Positions 8,084 to 15,113 are shown, counted from the first letter of the stretch. The stretch is DNA of 31,477 nucleotides from an uncultured Alphaproteobacteria bacterium (GCA_947305255.1 CAMZDE010000006.1:1-31477), one strand, 5' to 3'. Notes: a model not told the origin generated them from the sequence alone. Made by a program: numbers and translations.

Positions 8084-8182
8084 CAGTCCGCTTTCGCTGG
8101 TGCTTAATTTTGATGAATAAAAATTGAAAGTTGATAAATTTTATTTCGCTGAACGCATTGGCTACGGCGGGACACTGAAAAA
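8084..8182 (-). repeat. Dispersed repeat, copy A (downstream of tRNA-Thr)
   Basis: Read on the minus strand, this segment shares ordered blocks with 14216-14290: CGTAGCC after an AGTG-TCC start, then GAAATAAAATTT, then TTAAG followed by AGCGAA-GCGG-CT. The spacing between blocks differs (longer AT-rich centre here). Both copies lie just after a tRNA gene and a hairpin. No coding potential is seen. Confidence 0.45.
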
Positions 8183-8187
8183 TTTTA

Positions 8188-8212
8188 ATCGCGCACTTTT
8201 ATGGTGCGCGAT
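8188..8212 (-). terminator. Hairpin just after tRNA-Thr
   Basis: ATCGCGCAC (8188-8196) pairs perfectly with GTGCGCGAT (8204-8212) over a 7-nt loop. It begins 13 bp after the tRNA 3' end and is followed on the minus strand by TAAAATTTTT, so it may act as a terminator or processing signal. Confidence 0.5.
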
Positions 8213-8224
8213 AACAATTTTTCG

Positions 8225-8300
8225 TGGTGCCGGTGATAGGACTTGAACCTACGACCCCCTCATTACGAATGAGATGCTCTACCAACTGAGCTACACCGGC
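8225..8300 (-). tRNA. tRNA-Thr (anticodon CGT)
   Basis: The cloverleaf is complete on the minus strand. Acceptor GCCGGTG pairs with CACCGGC, the D-arm is GCTC...GAGC, the anticodon stem TCTCA/TGAGG-like arm carries the loop TTCGTAA with anticodon CGT, and the T-arm has GGTTCAAGTCC. CCA is encoded (8225-8227). It reads ACG threonine codons. It starts 28 bp after the mnmG stop and may be co-transcribed with it. Confidence 0.95.
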
Positions 8301-8328
8301 TACTGTGACCCAATCATAATATATATTT

Positions 8329-9981
8329 TTATTTATTTCCACATTTTATTTTGCGCAAAACAACGATTATGCCCGCGGGCGTCATGCCAGAGATTCGTGA
8401 CAATGCCGCGATATTTTCAGGCCGTGTTTTCGTCAATTTTTCAATCAATTCATTTGTTAATCCCGATAATGTTTTATAGTCAAAATCATTTGGGATTTTT
8501 AATTCGCTGTCGCGTTTATAGTTTTCAATTTCGCGTTCGTTGCGTGATATATATCCGGCGTAAAATTTATCGTTTTCAGCCGCCGCCGCCGCGCGCATAT
8601 TTTTGATTTTTTCAAGTGTGTCTGAATCGATTAAGCCCAAGGATTGCGCCGTATAGCCCAATCGGAATATCGCATTATCGGCGCGCAGATTTAATCTATA
8701 TTCCGCCCGCGAAGTGAACATACGGTACGGTTCATCAACGCCCAATGTTGTTATGTCATCAATCAAAACGCCAATCATAGAATTCGTTCTGTCTAATACT
8801 AATTCTTCGGCATTTAATGCATGCGCGGCCGCATTTGCGCCGGCAATTAATCCTTGGGCTGCGGCTTCTTCATAACCCGATGTCCCATTGATTTGACCTG
8901 CGAAAAACAGCCCCGCGATATCTTTGGATTCCAAAGTTTTCTTTAATGCGCGCGCATCAATTGCATCGTATTCAATCGCGTATCCGTACCGCGCAATGCG
9001 CGCGTTTTCCAACCCTGGGATTGTGCGAATCCATTTGTCTTGGACGTCAGAACCAAAAGATGTCGAAATGCCGTTTGGATAAATTAAATCACTATTGAAA
9101 CCTTCGGGTTCTAAAAACACATGATGCGTTTCGTGTTCTGGAAAACGCATGACTTTGTCTTCCAATGACGGACAATACCGCGGGCCGAGTCCTTGAATAT
9201 CGCCGTTATACATTGGTGCATCTTTGATATATTTGCGAATTATATCGTGCGTATGCGCCGTCGTGTGCGTGATAAAACATTTGTCGTTATATGTGTTTTT
9301 ATCGTCGCCCAATTCAAACCAATCGTGTGGAAAATCGCCGGCTTGTTCTTCGCATACAGAAAAATCAATACTATCGCGATAAATGCGCGCCGGTGTTCCT
9401 GTTTTCAGGCGCAATAATTCAAACCCTTTGGATTTCAGCACGCGCGAAATAAGCGTATCGTTTTCTTGGTATTCGCCGTTGTCCATTAAACGACCCGATG
9501 CGATTTTTTCCGCCCCACGTGTGACCAATCCCCCAAGGAAAGTCCCTGTTGTTAACACAATTGATTTTGCAGAATATTTATTGTTGACCGATTTGTTTTC
9601 AATGTCTAAATCGACAACTTTTTCAAAAACGACAGTCAAATTACCGGTGTTTTCTAAAATTTTCATAACCGCATTGTGGTAAAAACCGCGGTCTATCTGT
9701 GCGCGCAAAGCCTGAGTTGCCGCGCCATGCGTCGCGTTCAGTGTCCGCCAATGAATGCCGGCCGAATCTGCGGCACGTGGCATAACACCGCCGAACGCCG
9801 CCATTTCTGCAACCATTTGCGATTTCCCTGGGCCCCCAATTGACGGATTGCAAGACATTGCGCCAATGTCAGATTTGCGCATTGTTATCAATAGCGTTTT
9901 TGCACCGCGACGTCCAGATGCCGCCGCCGCTTCGACGCCTGCATGTCCACCACCGATAACAATTACGTCGAAATCTTGCAT
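8329..9981 (-). CDS. mnmG: tRNA uridine-5-carboxymethylaminomethyl modification enzyme MnmG
   Basis: MnmG (GidA), with MnmE, installs the cmnm5 group on wobble uridine 34 of several tRNAs, using FAD, NADH and methylene-tetrahydrofolate. The 550-residue product has an N-terminal FAD-binding motif (DVIVIGGGHAGVEAA, residues 5-19), the MSCNPSIGG segment, a central TGTFLGG motif, and the family's C-terminal SRISGMTPAG end, so both ends are intact. It is clearly shorter than typical MnmG (about 620-630), implying internal shortening. TrmFO is only about 440-450 residues and is less likely. ATG 9981 starts 1 bp after the fabG stop. MnmE is not in this window. Confidence 0.93.
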   Translation of the reverse strand: MQDFDVIVIGGGHAGVEAAAASGRRGAKTLLITMRKSDIGAMSCNPSIGGPGKSQMVAEMAAFGGVMPRAADSAGIHWRTLNATHGAATQALRAQIDRGFYHNAVMKILENTGNLTVVFEKVVDLDIENKSVNNKYSAKSIVLTTGTFLGGLVTRGAEKIASGRLMDNGEYQENDTLISRVLKSKGFELLRLKTGTPARIYRDSIDFSVCEEQAGDFPHDWFELGDDKNTYNDKCFITHTTAHTHDIIRKYIKDAPMYNGDIQGLGPRYCPSLEDKVMRFPEHETHHVFLEPEGFNSDLIYPNGISTSFGSDVQDKWIRTIPGLENARIARYGYAIEYDAIDARALKKTLESKDIAGLFFAGQINGTSGYEEAAAQGLIAGANAAAHALNAEELVLDRTNSMIGVLIDDITTLGVDEPYRMFTSRAEYRLNLRADNAIFRLGYTAQSLGLIDSDTLEKIKNMRAAAAAENDKFYAGYISRNEREIENYKRDSELKIPNDFDYKTLSGLTNELIEKLTKTRPENIAALSRISGMTPAGIIVVLRKIKCGNK

Positions 9982-9982
9982 G

Positions 9983-10711
9983 TTAAAACCGACCCATTCC
10001 GCCATTTACATGAATTGTTTGACCGTTGATATATGATGCTTCGTCAGATGCCAAGAAAACACATACGTTCGCGATATCAATTGGTTCGCCAAAACGGCCC
10101 GCCGGTATCTGGGATAAATATGTTTTCTTTAATTCTTCGGGTAATACATCGGTCATAGGTGTTTTGATAAACCCTGGGGCGATTGCGTTTGCAGTGATAC
10201 CACGCGATGCAACTTCGGCCGCAATGGATTTAGTCATCGCAATCATTCCGCCCTTGGACGCAGCATAGTTTGTTTGACCAGCACCCCCGACGACACCAAC
10301 AATTGATGCCATATTTATAATGCGACCAAATCTTTGTTTCATCATCGGCATCAATACCGCACGACACATTTGGAAAGTTGCGCGCAGATTAGTATTTATC
10401 ACATTATCAAATTGTTCGTCGTTCATGCGCATCATTAACGTATCCGCTGTAATTCCGGCATTGTTAATCAAAACATCAATACGGCCTGCCGCCGCAATAG
10501 TGTCATTGATTAATTTTTCAGCCGCACCATTTGCCGCTAAATCAGCCGCGATTTTAATAAAACCGTCGTCAAATTCAGAATTTAATTTTTCGCTATTGCG
10601 TCCCGTTACAACAACGGTCGCGCCGGCCAATTTCATCTGTTTGGCAATTGCGCCGCCGATTCCACCGGTCGCCCCAGTTATTAAAACAACTTTGTTTGTT
10701 AAATCGAACAT
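9983..10711 (-). CDS. fabG: 3-oxoacyl-[acyl-carrier-protein] reductase
   Basis: FabG is an NADPH-dependent short-chain dehydrogenase that reduces beta-ketoacyl-ACP in fatty acid elongation. The 242-residue product has the Rossmann motif GATGGIG (13-19), NNAG (83-86), and the Ser136-Tyr149-Lys153 catalytic triad (SIVG, YAASK). It carries a C-terminal VNGGM segment. The ATG follows AAAGGAATAAACC. It is preceded by fabD and a small unknown gene, and followed after 1 bp by mnmG, as one tightly packed operon. Another SDR function is possible by sequence alone, but the fabD neighbourhood makes FabG the best call. Confidence 0.95.
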   Translation of the reverse strand: MFDLTNKVVLITGATGGIGGAIAKQMKLAGATVVVTGRNSEKLNSEFDDGFIKIAADLAANGAAEKLINDTIAAAGRIDVLINNAGITADTLMMRMNDEQFDNVINTNLRATFQMCRAVLMPMMKQRFGRIINMASIVGVVGGAGQTNYAASKGGMIAMTKSIAAEVASRGITANAIAPGFIKTPMTDVLPEELKKTYLSQIPAGRFGEPIDIANVCVFLASDEASYINGQTIHVNGGMGRF

Positions 10712-10724
10712 GGTTTATTCCTTT

Positions 10725-10955
10725 TTATCGTACAATTTGTTGTTGCATTGCCATGTTTGGCATAGTTGCCGCCTTAGAAAAGAAAGCGTTCACAACATGG
10801 TTTGGGGTTGTGTCTGGCGATATGTTGATATTCACTTTGTTATAGGACAACACAATCCCAGATTTATTTTGTTGTGCTAATTTAATCGCTAAATCTGCCG
10901 CGTCTTTGATAGAAATACCAAATCCTAATTCCAGAACAGTTTTATCTTTATTCAT
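10725..10955 (-). CDS. Conserved-position small protein between fabD and fabG, function unknown
   Basis: The product has 76 residues and no family is recognised. It lacks a signal peptide and membrane segments. It has a helix-prone start (SIKDAADLAIKLAQQ), a central beta-like stretch (SGIVLSYNKVNINIS) and a polar tail ending QQQIVR. The ATG lies 3 bp after the fabD stop, and the ribosome binding site GAGGTG is inside the last fabD codons, which supports translational coupling and a real gene. Its end carries the fabG ribosome binding site region. It occupies a spot near which acpP often sits, but it has no DSL phosphopantetheine motif and is not an acyl carrier protein. Confidence 0.75.
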   Translation of the reverse strand: MNKDKTVLELGFGISIKDAADLAIKLAQQNKSGIVLSYNKVNINISPDTTPNHVVNAFFSKAATMPNMAMQQQIVR

Positions 10956-10958
10956 GGG

Positions 10959-11834
10959 TTACACCTCTAACTTTGTTGCATTCATGTCGGCGCAAATGCG
11001 TTTTGTTAATCCGGTCAAGACCGCGCCGGGGCCCACTTCAATCGTTTCATTAATTCCCATATCGTGCATGGCCAAAATGCTTTCGCGCCAACGAACACCG
11101 TGTGTCATTTGATAGACCAAGCAATTACGAATTTCATCTGGATTTGATATAGGTGTGCATGTCTTGTTCGAAATTAACGCCGCATTTGGTGTTTTGATTT
11201 CTGTCGCCGCCAATGCGTCGCGCATTTCATTTGCCGCGCTTTCTTGCATACGACAATGTACCGGCACAGACAGCGCAAGCGGCATAGCACGCTTTGCCCC
11301 CATGTCACGTGCCATATCCATTGTTTTTTCAACAACGTCACGCGCCCCGGAAATTACAACCTGACCCGGGGTGTTATCGTTCGCAATATCGCAATCCGTT
11401 TTTGCACAAATATCGCGCACAACATCAATATCCAGCCCCAATATAACCGCGGTTAATCCCATGCCAACTGGAACCGCGCGTTGCATTGCATCCCCGCGAA
11501 GTCGCAATAATTTTGCAGTATCGCGCAACGATAATGCGCCCGCGGCACATAGTGCGCTATATTCGCCCAAAGAATGTCCGGCGACATATTGTGTTAATGG
11601 TGTTTTTGACGCGCGCATCATCGCGATAGACACCGCCATAATTGCCGGTTGAACATTACGGGTTAATGTTAAATCTTCCATTGTTCCATTGAAAATAATG
11701 TCCGATAATTTTTCATTTAATGCATCATCAACTTCGTCAAACACGGCGCGTGCATCGGCATTATTTTCATATAATTCGCGTCCCATACCAACGCTTTGTG
11801 AACCTTGGCCTGGGAAAACAAGTATAGATGACAT
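10959..11834 (-). CDS. fabD: Malonyl-CoA--ACP transacylase
   Basis: FabD moves malonyl groups from CoA to acyl carrier protein, supplying the extender for fatty acid synthesis. The 291-residue product begins with the family's LVFPGQGSQ, has the nucleophile in GHSLGEYSALCA (Ser88), the catalytic His in VPVHCRM (His193), and the NVQPAIM segment. It is the first gene of the fabD-orf-fabG-mnmG operon and has a good promoter at 11863-11890. An AAGGACAGAT site precedes the ATG. Confidence 0.96.
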   Translation of the reverse strand: MSSILVFPGQGSQSVGMGRELYENNADARAVFDEVDDALNEKLSDIIFNGTMEDLTLTRNVQPAIMAVSIAMMRASKTPLTQYVAGHSLGEYSALCAAGALSLRDTAKLLRLRGDAMQRAVPVGMGLTAVILGLDIDVVRDICAKTDCDIANDNTPGQVVISGARDVVEKTMDMARDMGAKRAMPLALSVPVHCRMQESAANEMRDALAATEIKTPNAALISNKTCTPISNPDEIRNCLVYQMTHGVRWRESILAMHDMGINETIEVGPGAVLTGLTKRICADMNATKLEV

Positions 11835-11862
11835 ATCTGTCCTTTTTTTTCTTACCCCATAA

Positions 11863-11890
11863 ATTATAGGAAAATAAAAGAAAAAATCAA
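11863..11890 (-). promoter_or_regulatory. Promoter of the fabD operon
   Basis: On the minus strand TTGATT (11885-11890) and TATAAT (11863-11868) are 16 bp apart, about 29 bp before the fabD start. Confidence 0.65.
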
Positions 11891-11905
11891 ATTTTATATG
11901 CGTTT

Positions 11906-12445
11906 TTATTTGCGTATTGAAAATTCACAGCCACAATAATTTTGCCGATAAAATTCAGATTCACGGTTTATTTGTTGACGTAATTTTTCGTCCCAATCGA
12001 TAGCCAGATATTGAATATCGTCGCATACCGCGCACGCCGCCGCGTCAACTTGGGTTTGGTCTTTGTGACGTGATACACCAAATACAGACGCAATTGCGTT
12101 AAATCCGTGCTGTTTCGCGTATTCGCGCGCATAGCAAAAACGATAGGCAAAACATTTGCTGCAACGCGGGCCGCGTTCTGGTTCGTTTTCAAGGCCCGCC
12201 ACATGTGCGCGCCATGCGTTGTGGTCATAATCACCAATGACATATTTGACGCCCAATTTTTCACAGTATTTAATTTGTTCGTTTAATCGCTTTTGATATT
12301 CGCTGTCGGGATAAATATTAGGATTAAAAAACATCACGATAAAATCGTCTATGCATGGGATTTCGCCGTCATGTAATTGTTTGATTGCGCCGCAAGAACA
12401 CGGCGCACAACACGACATTAAAATCAAACGAATTTTATCAGGCAT
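11906..12445 (-). CDS. queH: Epoxyqueuosine reductase QueH
   Basis: QueH performs the last step of queuosine synthesis, reducing epoxyqueuosine in tRNA, and replaces the cobalamin-dependent QueG. The 179-residue product shows the family's conserved cysteines: MSCCAPCSCGA near the N-terminus, ERGPRCSKCFAYR in the middle, and YCGCEFS near the C-terminus, which together are expected to hold an Fe-S cluster and a second metal site. The SVFGVSRHKDQ segment is also typical. It overlaps the end of metG by 8 bp, so it is translationally coupled to it. The other que genes and tgt are not in the window. Confidence 0.93.
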   Translation of the reverse strand: MPDKIRLILMSCCAPCSCGAIKQLHDGEIPCIDDFIVMFFNPNIYPDSEYQKRLNEQIKYCEKLGVKYVIGDYDHNAWRAHVAGLENEPERGPRCSKCFAYRFCYAREYAKQHGFNAIASVFGVSRHKDQTQVDAAACAVCDDIQYLAIDWDEKLRQQINRESEFYRQNYCGCEFSIRK

Positions 12446-14066
12446 CTTGGGTTTCGTTTAATTCAATTCTATTAAACAGATTTTCAGGTACGACAAATTT
12501 ATCGCCATTTGCGATACGATGTTCGTATTTTGTTGGCCACGATAAATCATGTTTTGTTTCGAAAACATTTTGAATTTTTAACGCCGCATTTGGTATAAAC
12601 GGTGCCGATATGCGCGCAAACAAATCAATCATTTGAAAACATTCGTTTAATACCACGCCTGCTGCGTCCGTATCGCCGTTTTTAACCAAAGCCCACGGTT
12701 CTTTGGCAGTCATATATTCGTTTGCAATCCCAAAAATATCGCGCAACGCAATAATAGATTTCCGGAATTCGCATGAATCCAAAGCATCGGTCAATTCAGA
12801 TAATTTTGCGTCTATTTTGCCGGCCAATTCAGAATCTGTTTCGCCGCCGTTTGGTACAACATCACCAAAATTTTTATTTGATAATTTGCAAACGCGCGAT
12901 ACGAAATTTCCCAACAGACCGTTCAAATCTTTGTTCACAATTTCTGCGAAACGCGTCATTGTAAAATCTGTATCGTCTGTTTCAGGTGCTGATGCCAACA
13001 GCGCATACCGCCAACAATCGCTTGGCGCGATGTCCAGCGCCGCGTCCAGAAATATACCGTTTCCGGTTGATTTAGAAATTTTTGCACCGTTAAAGTTCAT
13101 AAAATTCAAAGCCTTTAACACGTCAACAGTTTTCCAATTATCATTCACCGCGATTTCTTGGGCTGGGAAAAATACAGCATGGAACGAAACATTGTCTTTG
13201 CCCATAAATTGCGTGTAATGACAATCTGGGTTTTTCCACCACGACGCCCATTCAGGATTTGCAATTTGCGAAATAGAAACATAACCCCATGGCGCATCAA
13301 ACCAAACATAGAAAACTTTGTTTTCGTAACCCGCCTTGTTCACAGGAATTCCCCATTTCAAATCGCGTGTAATAGGACTGTCGTGCAGACCTTCGTCCAG
13401 CCATTTATATGCAATCGCAGTCGCTGTTTTTGGCCAACCAACACGTGAATCGACCCACGCGCGTAATTTGTCTTGGATTGCGCTTAATTTGAAATATAAA
13501 TGTTTTGTGTCGCGCATTTCAACAGGCGAATTCGGATCAACCGCGCTATGCGGATTGATTAAATCAGACGGATCCAGTGACGCACCGCATTTTTCGCATT
13601 CGTTTCCATACGCACGTTCATAGCCGCATTTTGGACATGTTCCAATAACATATCGGTCGGCCAAAAATTTACCTTCGTTAACCGAAAAAGGTTGTTTTGA
13701 AACGCGTTCTTCAATCATTCCTTGGTCGTTTAAGCGATTGAATAATTCATGGATTAAAACTTCGTGTTCATGTGTATGTGTGCGTCCATAATGATCAAAA
13801 GACAAATCAAAATCGCGAACAACGTCCAAATGTTTTGCACGATATTTTTCGACATATTCTTCGACGTCCATATTTTCGCGCGCCGCCCCAATTTCAGACG
13901 TTGTGCCATGTTCATCAGACCCACCGATATAAAGCACGTCGCGTCCCATTGCGCGGCAAAAACGTGCATATACATCAGACGGCAACAGACAGCCGATTAA
14001 ATGTCCAATATGCAATTGATTGTTTACATAGGGTAATGCAGATGTAATAAGATATTTTTTTGCCAT
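12438..14066 (-). CDS. metG: Methionine--tRNA ligase
   Basis: This class I synthetase charges initiator and elongator tRNA-Met. The 542-residue product has the HIGH motif at residues 19-22 (NNQLHIGHL), a CPKCGYERAYGNECEKCG zinc-knuckle insert, the KISKS form of KMSKS, and a C-terminal anticodon-binding helical domain. There is no C-terminal dimerisation (EMAP) domain. The frame is open further upstream, but ATG 14066 matches the family start MAKKYLITSALPYVN and has an AAGGGAAC site. It is preceded by an attenuator with a Met-rich leader peptide and is followed by overlapping queH. Confidence 0.97.
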   Translation of the reverse strand: MAKKYLITSALPYVNNQLHIGHLIGCLLPSDVYARFCRAMGRDVLYIGGSDEHGTTSEIGAARENMDVEEYVEKYRAKHLDVVRDFDLSFDHYGRTHTHEHEVLIHELFNRLNDQGMIEERVSKQPFSVNEGKFLADRYVIGTCPKCGYERAYGNECEKCGASLDPSDLINPHSAVDPNSPVEMRDTKHLYFKLSAIQDKLRAWVDSRVGWPKTATAIAYKWLDEGLHDSPITRDLKWGIPVNKAGYENKVFYVWFDAPWGYVSISQIANPEWASWWKNPDCHYTQFMGKDNVSFHAVFFPAQEIAVNDNWKTVDVLKALNFMNFNGAKISKSTGNGIFLDAALDIAPSDCWRYALLASAPETDDTDFTMTRFAEIVNKDLNGLLGNFVSRVCKLSNKNFGDVVPNGGETDSELAGKIDAKLSELTDALDSCEFRKSIIALRDIFGIANEYMTAKEPWALVKNGDTDAAGVVLNECFQMIDLFARISAPFIPNAALKIQNVFETKHDLSWPTKYEHRIANGDKFVVPENLFNRIELNETQDA

Positions 14067-14097
14067 TTTTATTTGTTCCCTTGGTATATGTTTTTTA

Positions 14098-14138
14098 TAA
14101 AAAATGGACGCAAACGGGGCGTCCATAACATCCCGTTT
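14098..14138 (-). terminator. metG attenuator (terminator and competing antiterminator)
   Basis: On the minus strand ATGGACGC (14119-14126) pairs with GCGTCCAT (14104-14111) over a 7-nt loop, followed by a run of T: a terminator 32 bp before metG. The loop CCCGTTT (14112-14118) is also complementary to AAACGGG at 14132-14138. That alternative hairpin encloses the terminator's 5' arm, so the two structures exclude each other. Confidence 0.75.
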
Positions 14139-14152
14139 ATTTTTTTATAAAA

Positions 14153-14188
14153 TTAAATTTGCATTCGTTTCATTGTGTTATTGTCCAT
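14153..14188 (-). CDS. metG leader peptide with three Met codons
   Basis: An 11-codon open frame on the minus strand encodes MDNNTMKRMQI, with methionine at positions 1, 6 and 9, and ends at TAA (14153-14155). It stops 14 nt before the antiterminator arm and lies directly upstream of the terminator/antiterminator pair before metG. The layout matches the ileS leader in this window and is best explained as a sensor of charged tRNA-Met. No Shine-Dalgarno sequence is apparent. Methionine is a rare residue, so three in eleven next to metG is unlikely to be chance, although the frame is very short. Confidence 0.6.
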   Translation of the reverse strand: MDNNTMKRMQI

Positions 14189-14215
14189 CGTACGCGCGAT
14201 AACAAAAATCTATTT

Positions 14216-14290
14216 CGATAGCCCGCCTTCGCTGTCCTTAAATCTTGAAATTTTTATTTCAAGAATTCGTGGGGCTACGCCACGGCACTC
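14216..14290 (-). repeat. Dispersed repeat, copy B (downstream of tRNA-Val)
   Basis: On the minus strand this shares with copy A (8084-8182) the blocks AGTG-C...GCGTAGCC, GAAATAAAA-TTT, and TTAAGGACAGCGAAGGCGGGCT. Inside it CTTGAAAT (14244-14251) and ATTTCAAG (14256-14263) form an 8-bp hairpin with a 4-nt loop. It fills the space between tRNA-Val and the metG leader. Confidence 0.45.
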
Positions 14291-14326
14291 GATTTTCAGC
14301 CCTTACTTACGTTTCGGTGAAAATCG
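14290..14326 (-). terminator. Hairpin just after tRNA-Val
   Basis: CGATTTTCA (14290-14298) pairs perfectly with TGAAAATCG (14318-14326). It begins 1 bp after the tRNA CCA end, in the same relative place as the hairpin after tRNA-Thr. There is no run of T, so 3' processing or weak termination are both possible. Confidence 0.4.
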
Positions 14327-14327
14327 G

Positions 14328-14404
14328 TGGTGGGTGGTATTGGACTCGAACCAACGACCTTTACGATGTCAACGTAACGCTCTAACCAACTGAGCTAACC
14401 ACCC
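14328..14404 (-). tRNA. tRNA-Val (anticodon GAC)
   Basis: The cloverleaf is complete on the minus strand. Acceptor GGGTGGT pairs with ACCACCC, the D-arm is GCTC...GAGC, the anticodon arm TTACG-TTGACAT-CGTAA gives anticodon GAC, and the T-arm has GGTTCGAGTCC. Encoded CCA is at 14328-14330. It reads GTC/GTT valine codons. Confidence 0.95.
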
Positions 14405-14415
14405 AAGGCACAACG

Positions 14416-14443
14416 ATTATAACAGCATTTTTCCAATTTGCAA
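14416..14443 (-). promoter_or_regulatory. Promoter of tRNA-Val
   Basis: On the minus strand TTGCAA (14438-14443) and TATAAT (14416-14421) are 16 bp apart, 11 bp before the tRNA 5' end. Confidence 0.7.
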
Positions 14444-14480
14444 ATAAAAAGATATCGATAAACAGTGTCAAAAATACAGG

Positions 14481-14855
14481 TTATTCTATCTGTGATAAAC
14501 TAATCTGTGTTATGGCTTCATCATCTTCCCATGTTGTCCATATATCAACACCCTTACTGTTCAGGTTTTCAATAAGCATTTCTAGACTTCCTTCGAACTC
14601 ATTAGCCATGGCATTCATCCCCGCAATCGCGTCATTATACGCACCCTTAACATACGCGGTTGATGCGATATGTTCATCGTCATCATCGCCTATGGTTGCG
14701 GTTACGTATGGTCCATTAAGTCGCGCTCTAGTTATGGTTCCATTGTTTGCGACACGTGCTGGCGTATTAACAATATTATATGTATAATCCGCCCATGCGC
14801 CGAATGGCATCGCGGCGATTATTGCGATTGTTAATATTGTTTTTTTGGTTGTCAT
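14481..14855 (-). CDS. Small secreted protein B (leader-associated family)
   Basis: No known family is recognised. The 124-residue product has a signal peptide (MTTKKTILTIAIIAAMPFGAWA, probable cleavage before DYTYN) and the same blocks as protein A: DYTY then NGT and GPY; DEHIASTAYVKGAYNDAIA in the middle; and IWTTWEDDE near the C-terminus. The region between the last two blocks is short (about 27-30 residues) and differs in sequence from that of A. The mature protein is acidic and cysteine-free. Two ATGs lie side by side (14858 and 14855) after an AGGAGAGG site (14861-14868). The second is chosen because it aligns with MTTK of protein A. It sits downstream of leader copy 2. Confidence 0.85.
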   Translation of the reverse strand: MTTKKTILTIAIIAAMPFGAWADYTYNIVNTPARVANNGTITRARLNGPYVTATIGDDDDEHIASTAYVKGAYNDAIAGMNAMANEFEGSLEMLIENLNSKGVDIWTTWEDDEAITQISLSQIE

Positions 14856-14858
14856 CAT

Positions 14859-15068
14859 TTCCTCTCCTTTTGTCTTGGTTATCACAACACAAAACAACCA
14901 CCACAATTAAGGGTGGTTGGAGGTTAAGAACAATCCAAAGCGGAAATTGCGTCGTTTATTCAAAATATTCACGACCCTCCAACCTTAAGTTGGAAAGTTT
15001 ACGTCTTTCATTCCCAAGACGCCGCTTTGTTACGGGTTCTTAAGCCCCATCGCAGAAAATCCCTGCGA
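14859..15068 (-). ncRNA. Structured leader RNA, copy 2
   Basis: Same architecture as copy 1, in plus-strand coordinates. P0 15050-15055/15063-15068 (TCGCAG/CTGCGA). P1 14924-14931/15036-15043 (TTAAGAAC/GTTCTTAA, where copy 1 has TCACAAC/GTTGTGA). P1a 15002-15007/15016-15021 (CGTCTT/AAGACG). P2 14978-14983/14989-14994. P3 14951-14955/14971-14975 (GTCGT/ACGAC). P4 14931-14934/14946-14949. Terminator P5 14895-14902/14912-14919. Antiterminator segment GGTTGGAGG 14915-14923 is complementary to CCTCCAACC 14976-14984 in P2. The P3 loop GAATAT-TTGAATAA and the GGGGC after P0 are shared with other copies. It is the 5' UTR of secreted protein B. Confidence 0.78.
14885..14919 (-). terminator. Conditional terminator P5 of leader copy 2
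   Basis: On the minus strand CAACCACC (14912-14919) pairs perfectly with GGTGGTTG (14895-14902), followed by TTTTGTG. The 5' arm overlaps the antiterminator segment, as in the other two copies. Confidence 0.65.
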
Positions 15069-15075
15069 CAGGGTT

Positions 15076-15104
15076 ATCATATCATATTTTCAAATATCAT
15101 ACAA
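15076..15104 (-). promoter_or_regulatory. Promoter of leader copy 2
   Basis: On the minus strand TTGTAT (15099-15104) and TATGAT (15076-15081) are 17 bp apart. The predicted start lies at the foot of hairpin P0. The -35 is identical to that of copy 1. Confidence 0.7.
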
Positions 15105-15113
15105 GGGCTATTT

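Noticed and set aside
8274..8606. Plus-strand frame overlapping tRNA-Thr and the mnmG end
   Set aside because: It is antisense to a tRNA and a conserved protein and has no initiation signal.
10725..10955. Acyl carrier protein (acpP) in the fab operon
   Set aside because: The small gene lacks the DSL serine attachment motif and the acidic helical pattern of ACP.
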